Origin: an uncultured Saprospiraceae bacterium | GTDB lineage: Bacteria; Bacteroidota; Bacteroidia; Chitinophagales; Saprospiraceae | Assembly: GCA_937941765.1 (NCBI GenBank) | Contig: CALDGQ010000003.1 | Coordinates: forward strand, 1 to 61,358 | DNA: 61,358 nucleotides | Reading direction: 5' to 3' | Shown here: positions 28,267-34,984 of the stretch, piece after piece | Layout of the letters: the number at the start of each line of letters is the position of its first letter | Position numbering within the stretch: the first letter of the stretch is position 1 | Made by a program: the position numbers and the translations under genes | The notes under the pieces: generated by a model | The model's database searches: none | What the model saw: the letters and a program-made list of their open reading frames with translations, nothing else | Told to the model about the DNA's origin: nothing

Positions 28267-28737
28267 ATGATGATTACCACCGGAGATAAAGCTCCTAATT
28301 TCTCTTTGAGAGCAACAGATAAATCTGAAGTATCTCTTGAAGATTTTAGAGGACAAAATGTTGTTCTTCTTTTTTTTCCACTGGCATTCACTGGTGTTTG
28401 TACCGATGAATTATGTACCATGAGAGACAACCTTGCCGATTATGAAGGGCTCAATGCAAAAATATTAGCTGTTTCTGTTGACTCGTTATTTACACTTGAA
28501 AAGTTTAAAGACATCAACAACTACAACTTTACAATGCTTTCTGACTTCAACAAAAATGTTTCTCGTGCGTATGGTACATTGTATGAAAATTTTGTTCTAG
28601 ACATGAAAGGTGTTTCGAAACGTTCTGCATTTGTTATTGACAAAGATGGAACGATACAATACGCTGAAGTGTTAGAATCTGCAGGTGATTTGCCGAACTT
28701 TGAAAAAGTAAAAGAAACTTTATCATCGCTGAACTAA
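28267..28737 (+). CDS. Peroxiredoxin (AhpC/TSA family, AhpE-like)
   Basis: This 156-aa cytoplasmic peroxidase reduces peroxides through the peroxidatic cysteine in FPLAFTGVCTDELCTMRD (about Cys46). The second cysteine in the same motif may resolve it, or an external thiol may. The TSA fold begins TTGDKAPNFSLRATDK and ends EVLESAGDLPNFEKVKETL. The GVCTxELCxxRD form is that of the AhpE-like one-Cys subgroup. The gene sits before clpS with a 33-bp gap on the same strand, so it may be co-transcribed. Confidence 0.88.
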   Translation: MMITTGDKAPNFSLRATDKSEVSLEDFRGQNVVLLFFPLAFTGVCTDELCTMRDNLADYEGLNAKILAVSVDSLFTLEKFKDINNYNFTMLSDFNKNVSRAYGTLYENFVLDMKGVSKRSAFVIDKDGTIQYAEVLESAGDLPNFEKVKETLSSLN

Positions 28738-28770
28738 ACCTATTTTTTAACTACACAAAATTTAACGATT

Positions 28771-29079
28771 ATGTTAGAAAACCACGGCACCCAAGGACTT
28801 GAAGAAACGGATGTAGCAATAGAAGACGAAATATCAGACACAGGCTCTTTTTCTCAATTGATAGTATATAATGATGACGTAAATACTTTTGATTGGGTAA
28901 TCCAATGTTTCATAGATATTATTAATCATAGTTTTGAACAAGCAGAACAACTTTCGCTTATCGTACATTACAAAGGGAAAGCTACTGTGAAAACAGCTCC
29001 AAAAAATATTCTTAAACCTCTAAAAGATGGTTTAGTCGATCGCGGTTTATCTGCTGTCATCGAAGAAATGGATGCTTAA
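28771..29079 (+). CDS. clpS: ATP-dependent Clp protease adaptor ClpS
   Basis: The 102-aa protein delivers N-end rule substrates to ClpAP. The core starts LIVYNDDVNTFDWVIQCF (about 30-47), with Asn-Asp-Asp lining the N-degron pocket, and includes the helical SFEQAEQLSLIVHYKGKATV. The normal family length is about 100 residues, with a flexible acidic N-terminal extension (TDVAIEDEISD). The aat gene, which creates N-degrons, follows 265 bp later, so two parts of one pathway are linked. Confidence 0.92.
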   Translation: MLENHGTQGLEETDVAIEDEISDTGSFSQLIVYNDDVNTFDWVIQCFIDIINHSFEQAEQLSLIVHYKGKATVKTAPKNILKPLKDGLVDRGLSAVIEEMDA

Positions 29080-29184
29080 AAAAAATTAAAAATTTTTTAT
29101 TTTTGGAATTGCAATGACGAGATGTTGTCATTGCAATTCTTTTTTTTGAAGCACAGCTTCAGTTAAATTTATCGTTATGACGTT

Positions 29185-29325
29185 GGATCCATCCCTGTAC
29201 CTTCGGACGTCCCTTACCTTTTTAAAAAGGAAGGGATACGACGTGAGTGCGCGAGTCCAGGTGCTCCCCTTCCTTTTTTAAAAGGAAGGGCCTATCCCGA
29301 AACTTCGGGATTAGAGGATGGATCC
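29185..29325. repeat. 141-bp palindromic element with nested palindromes (family F)
   Basis: Outer arms GGATCCATCC (29185-29194) and GGATGGATCC (29316-29325) are exact reverse complements. Inside lie two A/T-cored palindromes, CCCTTACCTTTTTAAAAAGG-type and CCCCTTCCTTTTTTAAAAGG-type, and CCCGAAACTTCGGG. It occupies most of the clpS-aat gap and looks like a small non-coding mobile or repeat element. Confidence 0.7.
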
Positions 29326-29344
29326 CCAAAAACAATAAAAACAC

Positions 29345-30049
29345 GTGCCAGTATTTTGGTTATCAGAAGACGAGATTTCATTCCCCAATCCGGAACACGC
29401 CAATCCAGATGGGGTTTTAGCAGTTGGAGGAGATTTGTCTTGTGAGCGATTACTGAAAGCATATAGTATTGGTTTATTTCCTTGGTTCAATCCGGAAGAT
29501 CCAATTATCTGGTGGTCACCGGATCCACGATTCGTATTATTTCCTGACGAATTGAAGATTTCAAAAAGTATGCGGAGTTATTTCAACAAGAATAAATTTG
29601 AAGTAACCTATGATCAACAATTTGAAACCGTAATGCGGAATTGTCAAATTCAAAAAAGAAAAGGACAAGCTGGTGGTACTTGGATAACTGAAGATATGGT
29701 CAATGCTTATGTTGGCTTACATGAAAAAGGAAAAGCACATTCGGTAGAAGTATTGCAAGATGGAAAATTAGTCGGTGGTTTATATGGTGTTTCATTAGGA
29801 AAATGTTTTTTTGGAGAAAGCATGTTTACTCATGTCAGCAACGCTTCCAAATTTGGTTTCATTTCTATTGTCAAAAAATTAAAGGAACATGGTTTTTGGT
29901 TGATTGATTGCCAACAACAAACAACCCATTTAGAAAGTTTAGGAGGAAGAGCGATTCCTCGAACAGATTTTTTAAACTATATGCAAAAGAATTCTTTAGA
30001 AAAATCGTTAGAAGGTAACTGGAACGAACTATTTATTACACAAACCTAA
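29345..30049 (+). CDS. aat: Leucyl/phenylalanyl-tRNA-protein transferase
   Basis: The 234-aa enzyme adds Leu or Phe from tRNA to proteins with N-terminal Arg or Lys, tagging them for ClpS/ClpAP. Conserved parts are FPNPEHANPDGVLAVGGDLS, YSIGLFPWFNPEDPIIWWSP, PRFVLFP and the catalytic-region ESMFTHVSNASKFG plus DCQQQTTHLESLGG. The start at 29345 is a GTG, which gives the standard N-terminus PVFWL; no in-frame ATG is suitable. It lies just after clpS and a palindromic element, and 8 bp before the M23 peptidase gene. Confidence 0.93.
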   Translation: MPVFWLSEDEISFPNPEHANPDGVLAVGGDLSCERLLKAYSIGLFPWFNPEDPIIWWSPDPRFVLFPDELKISKSMRSYFNKNKFEVTYDQQFETVMRNCQIQKRKGQAGGTWITEDMVNAYVGLHEKGKAHSVEVLQDGKLVGGLYGVSLGKCFFGESMFTHVSNASKFGFISIVKKLKEHGFWLIDCQQQTTHLESLGGRAIPRTDFLNYMQKNSLEKSLEGNWNELFITQT

Positions 30050-30057
30050 TCCTGATC

Positions 30058-31776
30058 ATGCGCATTTTATTTTTTAGTCTTTTCTTTTTCTTTTTTTCAA
30101 ATTCCTCAACAACTACAAAAGATTATCCTAAGGATTATTTTCGATCTCCAGTCGATCATGCGATTAAGTTGTCAGGAACTTTTGGAGAATTGCGATCCAA
30201 TCATTTACACGCAGGTATAGATATCAAATCGAGAGATGGAAAAATCGGGCAACCACTTTATGCAATCGCGGATGGTTATGTGTCTAGAATTAAAGTAAGT
30301 TCTGGAGGATACGGAAAAGTATTGTACATCGATCATCCGAACGGATACACTTCTGTTTTTGCGCACCTACATAATTTTAGAAAAGATATTGACGAATTTG
30401 TCAAACAACAACAATACGAAAAACAAGTATTTGAAATCGAGCTCTTTCCTCAACCAGGTGAATTCAAAATAACCAAAAGTGAGGTGATTGGCAAAATGGG
30501 ATTGTCCGGTCGTTCTTTTGGTCCTCATTTGCATTTTGAAATCAGAGATACTAAATCTGAAAAACCAATTAATCCACTACTTTTTGGAATCGCTGTCAAA
30601 GACAATATTGCACCCAAATTACACAACTTAAAAGTCTATCACCTCAATGACAAAAGAGAAGAGATGGGTTCCAAAGCATATAGTTTGGTCAAGTCAAAAT
30701 CTGGAAAATATAGAATCAAAGGCGATACGATAACTGTAGGAGCATGGCGTTGTGGATTTGCATTGAAAGCCTATGACCACATGCCAGGTGCCTCCAATTG
30801 GAATGGAGTGTACTCCATCGCAATGGCAAAAGATGATGTTCCATTTTACGATTTTGAGATGGAAACTTTTTCATTTGATGAAACGAGATACATCAATGCG
30901 CATATGGATTATGGCGAATTGAAAACTAAAAAAAGTTATTATAACAGATGTTACGCGTTACCTGGAAATAAATTATCCATCTACAAAAATGTCAAGGAAG
31001 AACGAGGGGTTGTAAAATTGTATAAAGATAAACCAACTAAAATTGTCATGGATGTCAAAGATACGCATGGTAATACTTCAACATTAACCTTCTGGGCAAA
31101 ACGTGGAAAAGTAAAAGAACCTAAAGCATCCAGTTTCAATTATATTTTGAAAATTGGAGAAGAAAATATAATTGATAACAACAATCTATACCTCTATTTT
31201 CCTAAAGGAGCATTGTACGAAAATCTATACATGAATTATCATACTTCTTCGGAAGCATCTTACAATATTTATTCTCAAGTGCATCATATTCACAATTACA
31301 AATCACCAGTTCACAAATATTTTGATATCGGAATCAAAGGTCATACCGTTCCTGATGAATTTCGGGATAAAGCATTTATCGCCAATTGTGACAAAGATGG
31401 TGAGATCAGTAACTGTGGTGGAAAATGGGATGGTAATCAACTAAAAACTAAAGCAAGAGAATTCGGAGATTACTCAATCATGCTAGATAAAATTCCCCCC
31501 AAAATCGAACCCAAAGCATTCAAAAAAGACCTACGTGGTGTTTCTAAAATGACGTTTAAGATTTCAGATAATTTTGAAGTCGCACGGAATGTCCCTAATC
31601 TAAAATATTATGCAACTGTAGACGGCAACTGGATATTGATGGAATACGATTCTAAGAAAGATTTGTTGATTCACAACTTCGATGGCACAATTGGAAAAGG
31701 GGAACATCAATTGGTAATCACTGTTTCAGATAATTTGGGAAATACTTCCGTGTTGGAGAAAACATTTTTGAAGTAG
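30058..31776 (+). CDS. M23-family (LytM) metallopeptidase
   Basis: This 572-aa secreted protein has a signal peptide (MRILFFSLFFFFFSNSS) and an M23 domain at about 35-175. The zinc residues are in HAGIDIKSRDG (His-x3-Asp) and GPHLHFEIRD (HxH). The downstream part (about 195-572) is beta-rich, including TFKISDNFEVARNV and ITVSDNLGNTS, like bacterial Ig-type domains. It probably cuts peptidoglycan cross-links in the periplasm or acts as a division/secretion scaffold. The gene starts 8 bp after aat and so belongs to the same transcript. Confidence 0.88.
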   Translation: MRILFFSLFFFFFSNSSTTTKDYPKDYFRSPVDHAIKLSGTFGELRSNHLHAGIDIKSRDGKIGQPLYAIADGYVSRIKVSSGGYGKVLYIDHPNGYTSVFAHLHNFRKDIDEFVKQQQYEKQVFEIELFPQPGEFKITKSEVIGKMGLSGRSFGPHLHFEIRDTKSEKPINPLLFGIAVKDNIAPKLHNLKVYHLNDKREEMGSKAYSLVKSKSGKYRIKGDTITVGAWRCGFALKAYDHMPGASNWNGVYSIAMAKDDVPFYDFEMETFSFDETRYINAHMDYGELKTKKSYYNRCYALPGNKLSIYKNVKEERGVVKLYKDKPTKIVMDVKDTHGNTSTLTFWAKRGKVKEPKASSFNYILKIGEENIIDNNNLYLYFPKGALYENLYMNYHTSSEASYNIYSQVHHIHNYKSPVHKYFDIGIKGHTVPDEFRDKAFIANCDKDGEISNCGGKWDGNQLKTKAREFGDYSIMLDKIPPKIEPKAFKKDLRGVSKMTFKISDNFEVARNVPNLKYYATVDGNWILMEYDSKKDLLIHNFDGTIGKGEHQLVITVSDNLGNTSVLEKTFLK

Positions 31777-31917
31777 TCTTGTTAATATAGCGCACGAAAA
31801 GTCTATTAACATAAGTTGTGTTGCTAGAAGTTGTTACATGAAGTTGTTGCTTGAAGCGTCTCCGCTGCAGATGCCATATACTGCGAACTTCCATTATCTA
31901 AACAAAAACAAATCAAA

Positions 31918-32379
31918 ATGCCAATTTTACAAGCAGGTGAAAAAGCACCTAAATTTAAAGGTCTAGACGAAAACGGAAATACCATTAAACTTTCCGATTA
32001 CAAAGGGAAAAAACTAATCCTCTTTTTCTATCCAAAAGACAATACGCCGGGTTGTACGTTAGAAGCATGCAACCTACGCGATCATTTTTCAGAGTTACAA
32101 GATTTAGGATTTGAATTGTTAGGTGTCAGTCCTGATTCAGCTAAAAAGCATGCAAAGTTTATTGAGAAGTTCAACTTCCCATTTCCATTATTAGCAGATG
32201 AAGAAAAAGAAGTAATTAAAGCATTCGGTGTTTGGGGACCTAAACAATTTATGGGTAAAAAATATGAAGGTCTACTTCGTACTACTTTTATCATCGACGA
32301 AAAAGGAAAGATTGAAAATGTGATTGAGAAAGTAAAGACGAAGAGTCATTCTTTGCAGATTATGGAGATGTATGAGTAG
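31918..32379 (+). CDS. bcp: Thioredoxin-dependent thiol peroxidase (BCP/PrxQ type)
   Basis: The 153-aa protein is a BCP-type peroxiredoxin with peroxidatic Cys in FFYPKDNTPGCTLEACNLRD (about Cys46) and the resolving Cys five residues later, the atypical two-Cys PrxQ form. It begins ILQAGEKAPKFKGLDENG and ends with the typical KTKSHSLQIMEMY. It detoxifies hydroperoxides using thioredoxin. It is separate from the upstream peptidase operon (142-bp gap). Confidence 0.92.
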   Translation: MPILQAGEKAPKFKGLDENGNTIKLSDYKGKKLILFFYPKDNTPGCTLEACNLRDHFSELQDLGFELLGVSPDSAKKHAKFIEKFNFPFPLLADEEKEVIKAFGVWGPKQFMGKKYEGLLRTTFIIDEKGKIENVIEKVKTKSHSLQIMEMYE

Positions 32380-32679
32380 TGATGTTTGTGTTGAGAGGAG
32401 CGGTTGGACCTGTGTGACGAAAAATGAGAACGGTTTCACCATTCTCTCGCAACTATATCGTTGCGTTGCGACTCTGTAGGTCGTCCTTTCTGCGTTTTAT
32501 CTACTCGCAATATTCACGTTCTCTTTTTTCTGCGAATTTCTGCGACTTCTGCGTGAGGAAATTTCACAAAACAAGAGCTTTGTGGTCTCTGTTTCTTTGT
32601 GCGCTTTGTGGCAAAGTGTGCTTGTGTATTTGCGACTTGTCGCTGAATGATCTATGTGTTAAAACAAGTCCTGCACGTA
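32380..32679. repeat. Intergenic region with family C repeat copy 2
   Basis: This 300-bp gap between convergent genes contains the second copy of the dispersed repeat (core 32530-32575, sharing TGCGAATTTCTGCGACTTCT and GCGTGAGGAAATTTCAC) with ACCATTCTCT near 32436 and CTTTGTG strings after it. I see no gene. A short in-frame plus-strand reading across the region has no family features and reflects the repeat. Confidence 0.65.
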
Positions 32680-33201
32680 TCACCGCTTAGGCGACCCATG
32701 ATAACTAGCAATAAACATCAAAGCCACCTTCATCGTAAACGAAATATCCTCCTCCAATTTATCTACAACAACCCAATCACGAGGATCCTGTTCATATTCT
32801 GTATACATATGAAAGATGCCATTATTTTCATCTTGTAGAATCCATTCGTCCAAACTATCTCCATATCGGGTGATTAATGTTATATATTTTGAATTGTTAG
32901 TGATTTTCCAAGTGCGGATATCATCATAACCTCTGATTTCCCAATGTGTCGGATCGCCTTTTCTTTTTTGTCGAATACTACCCGTTTCTTCACCAATCCG
33001 ATAGTCCCATTCAGACCAGTCATCGCGCATTTGCCAACGACGAGTCACCTCACCTTCAACATCTTCATCGTCTGTCCAGACCGTCCATTCAGAAAATTCA
33101 TCCGACCACTTGGTGCTGATACCGGTGATCATTTGCGCTTGTAGATTAAAGCTGACGATTAGAAAAAGAAATACAAAATATTTTTTCTTTGAACTTTGCA
33201 T
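32680..33201 (-). CDS. Secreted tryptophan-rich protein, function unknown
   Basis: The 173-aa protein starts MQSSKKKYFVFLFLIVSFNLQAQ, a signal peptide. The body repeats a short pattern of acidic residues and Trp: EFSEWTVWTDD, DDWSEWDYRIG, PTHWEIRGYDD, IRTWKITNN, SLDEWILQDE and PRDWVVVD, spaced about 20 residues. It suggests a small beta propeller or repeat-built beta sheet. I do not recognise the family. The longer upstream frame (to 33441) is rejected because it runs through a palindromic element and would bury the signal peptide. Confidence 0.6.
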   Translation of the reverse strand: MQSSKKKYFVFLFLIVSFNLQAQMITGISTKWSDEFSEWTVWTDDEDVEGEVTRRWQMRDDWSEWDYRIGEETGSIRQKRKGDPTHWEIRGYDDIRTWKITNNSKYITLITRYGDSLDEWILQDENNGIFHMYTEYEQDPRDWVVVDKLEEDISFTMKVALMFIASYHGSPKR

Positions 33202-33240
33202 AGAACTTACTTTTTTAGCTGTATGATTTAGGATTCTATG

Positions 33241-33500
33241 ATGTATGATATGACGAGTAGGGCATGAATGCTCGAGTAATACTTCAGACTTTGCGAAAAG
33301 TGCTTTTGGAAACTGAACCGCAGAATATCCAACCGCAGAATGTCCAATGTCGAAGTAGAAACATGAATTCGTTAATACGTGTGGACTTGCGTACTCAACT
33401 TCGACATTCTGCGGTTCCTTGTTCGATATTCTGCGGTTCAATTTCGTTTTCGCACAGTCTTACTTTTGCACAAATTTAGGTCGTCATATCATACATTCGA
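33241..33500. repeat. Palindromic element family A copy 2 interrupted by family B
   Basis: Outer arms ATGTATGATATGACGA (from 33241) and TCGTCATATCATACAT match family A copy 1 at 25513-25603. Inside, a 125-bp element (33315-33439) has perfect 15-bp terminal inverted repeats GAACCGCAGAATATC and GATATTCTGCGGTTC. The centre word GCGTACTCAACTTCGACATTC also occurs at 43897, outside any A element. Copy 2 is longer than copy 1 by about the size of this insert plus flanks, which suggests that B inserted into A. Confidence 0.7.
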
Positions 33501-33600
33501 GTCAGCTTCAGCTGGCAAGAAAATAATCATAAATCATTAATCACTCCCGCGTAATAACGATCTTATCATACATCACTAATTAAGATACGAACAAAAAAAG

Positions 33601-33636
33601 AAAAGCGTTCTTTTCACGAATGAAAAGAACGCTTTT
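33601..33636 (-). terminator. Rho-independent terminator of the DUF3127 gene
   Basis: AAAAGCGTTCTTTTC (33601-33615) and GAAAAGAACGCTTTT (33622-33636) form a perfect 15-bp stem with a 6-nt loop. On the minus strand it is followed by TTTTCTTTTTTTG, so it ends the DUF3127 transcript. T residues on the plus side make weak bidirectional action possible. Confidence 0.88.
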
Positions 33637-33666
33637 TAAATTTCTTTTAACAAAGAAAAGCTTCAC

Positions 33667-34041
33667 CTAGAATGGAAGATCATCATCTGCCTCAATAGCT
33701 GGTGCATTTTCAGCTTTAGGAAAATCCATTGAATCTGCTGCTGGAGGTGTCTTAGCAGCAGGTGCGCTAGCTGCACCAATTTTCTCTAATTTCCAAGCAT
33801 CTAAGTTGGTGAAAAATTTATCTTGCCACTCACGTCCTCTGAGGTTGAAGTGAACTTTTACTTGATCACCAACCGCATAGGAATCAATTAGATCACACTT
33901 ATCTTGAACTAATTGAAACTTAACATATTGAGCGTAACTTCCATCTTGCACTTCTAAAACAAATTCTCTTTTTTGAAATTTCTCGCTGACAACTTGAACG
34001 TCAAAAATCTTGTAAATGGGAGCTTCTATTGAAAAATTCAT
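33667..34041 (-). CDS. DUF3127 (OB-fold, SSB-like) protein
   Basis: This 124-aa protein matches the DUF3127 group of Bacteroidota: a small OB-like domain (about 1-88, with FQKREFVLEVQDG, YVKFQLVQDKC and VHFNLRGREW) and an Ala/Pro-rich linker ending in the acidic tip ADDDLPF. The tip resembles the protein-recruiting C-terminus of single-stranded DNA-binding protein (DDDIPF). I infer nucleic-acid binding with partner recruitment. It is distinct from true SSB by its short core. It is a single gene with its own terminator. Confidence 0.8.
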   Translation of the reverse strand: MNFSIEAPIYKIFDVQVVSEKFQKREFVLEVQDGSYAQYVKFQLVQDKCDLIDSYAVGDQVKVHFNLRGREWQDKFFTNLDAWKLEKIGAASAPAAKTPPAADSMDFPKAENAPAIEADDDLPF

Positions 34042-34136
34042 AGTATGGTATTATTCAGATTATTAATGCTGCAAAGATAAAGAAATATTGTGCGTTGGCA
34101 AAGTGCAGCAATAAGTTATTAAACGCTGCGACAATA

Positions 34137-34416
34137 AAGTTTAAGAATCCTTAAAGGCTTCTCAAACTCGGGCGTTTCTTAAGCCTTTAAGGATTGAGAA
34201 GCGTTTTTCATTATCTTTTTGAATTTACAATGACAAGATGGGTGCTTGAAGTTGGAGATAAAGTTTAAGAATCCTCAAAGGCTTCTCAAACTCGGACGTT
34301 TCTTAAGCCTTCAAGGATTGAGAAACGTTTTTCATTATCTTATTGAATTCACATGACAAGTTGGGTACTTGAAGTTTTGAGATTAAGTTTAAGAATCCTT
34401 AAAGGCTTCTCAAACC
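34137..34416. repeat. 124-bp tandem repeat, 2.3 copies, each with an internal hairpin
   Basis: Units start AAGTTTAAGAATCC at 34137, 34261 and 34385, exactly 124 bp apart. The first unit has a perfect 15-bp inverted repeat, AATCCTTAAAGGCTT and AAGCCTTTAAGGATT, around CTCAAACTCGGGCGTTTCTT; the second carries changes in both arms. The third unit stops after AAGGCTTCTCAAA. Transcribed copies would fold as two long hairpins. Confidence 0.85.
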
Positions 34417-34466
34417 CAAAAAATAAGCACCAATACAAAGGACTCATATTGGGACTTATTTTTTGG
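34416..34466 (-). terminator. Compound hairpin after the ArsC-like gene
   Basis: CCAAAAAATAAG (34416-34427) and CTTATTTTTTGG (34455-34466) form a perfect 12-bp outer stem; an inner CCAATA/TATTGG pair lies within the loop. It begins 17 bp after the minus-strand gene's stop. The A/T-rich base of the stem gives T-runs on each strand, so it could end transcription from the ArsC-like gene. Confidence 0.55.
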
Positions 34467-34482
34467 CAGCAATAAATAAAAA

Positions 34483-34860
34483 TTAAGTGGAGGCAGATTG
34501 ATCAGTTAATTGGTAGATGTCTGTTGGAGTTAGACAAAGGATGGCCCGCTTACCACGAATGGCAATGGGTGCTTTAATAATATCGGGATTGTGGGCAATT
34601 ACCTTTAGCCAGCTTGATAGACCAAATTCTCGGCCTCTAATATGTTCTTGATAAAATGGGTGTGCCTTATTTAATAACTCTTTTGGATGCACATCCAATG
34701 CATTTAAAACCTCTTGCCAACTCCTTCTTGTTTTCAATCCATTATAAAATGTAAACGCTTTGACATGATTGACAAGCGATTTTGCATGAACAACTGTTTT
34801 GCGATCTCTTTGAGAATCAGCATTGTAAAAAATTAATATTTCACGTAAATGCGTTTTCAT
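34483..34860 (-). CDS. ArsC/Spx-family thioredoxin-fold protein lacking the catalytic Cys
   Basis: The 125-aa protein fits the arsenate reductase ArsC/Spx family in length and in the later motifs TRRSWQEVLNALDVHPKELLN and IKAPIAIRGKRAIL. The usual N-terminal CxxC or Cys-x5-Arg loop is replaced: after IFYN the sequence is ADSQRDRKTV, with no cysteine. Only one Cys remains in the protein (ILCLTP). It therefore cannot be a standard arsenate reductase and may be a regulatory Spx-like protein. It is adjacent to proS on the same strand. Confidence 0.7.
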   Translation of the reverse strand: MKTHLREILIFYNADSQRDRKTVVHAKSLVNHVKAFTFYNGLKTRRSWQEVLNALDVHPKELLNKAHPFYQEHIRGREFGLSSWLKVIAHNPDIIKAPIAIRGKRAILCLTPTDIYQLTDQSAST

Positions 34861-34921
34861 ACTGCAAGTTTAGAGGTTGGAGATATTTGGTAGACTAATA
34901 TATGGTATTTCGATAAGATAT

Positions 34922-34961
34922 CAAAATAAAAATAGCCACCAACTTTAAATTGACAGCTATT
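34922..34961 (-). terminator. Rho-independent terminator after proS
   Basis: On the minus strand AATAGCTGTCAA pairs with TTGGTGGCTATT over 12 bp (three G-U pairs) around a TTTAAAG loop, followed by TTTATTTTG. The arms are at 34931-34961 and begin 24 bp after the proS stop. Confidence 0.8.
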
Positions 34962-34984
34962 GTTTTATATTTTATATAATTTGA

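Larger units (their letters stand above)
33202..33666. other. Gene-free region dominated by nested palindromes
   Basis: This 465-bp gap lies between two minus-strand genes. It contains family A copy 2 (33241-33500) with family B (33315-33439) inserted in its centre, and the terminator of the DUF3127 gene (33601-33636). Nothing else coding is visible. The promoter of the Trp-rich gene should be within about 100 bp of 33201. Confidence 0.6.
34042..34482. other. Gene-free region with 124-bp tandem repeat and two hairpins
   Basis: The 441-bp gap between the DUF3127 and ArsC-like genes (both minus strand) holds 2.3 copies of a 124-bp tandem repeat (34137-34416) and then a compound hairpin (34416-34466). 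I find no ORF of note. The promoter of the DUF3127 gene should lie just above 34041. Confidence 0.7.

Noticed and set aside
32424..32690. Plus-strand open frame in the bcp downstream gap
   Set aside because: It is translated family C repeat text, Cys/Arg-rich without any domain or start signal.
33202..33441. N-terminal extension of the Trp-rich protein
   Set aside because: It is encoded by the nested palindromic elements and would place 80 residues before a clear signal peptide.
34137..34416. Possible CRISPR array
   Set aside because: The period is 124 bp with no unique spacers between short repeats, only 2.3 units, and no cas genes are in the window.
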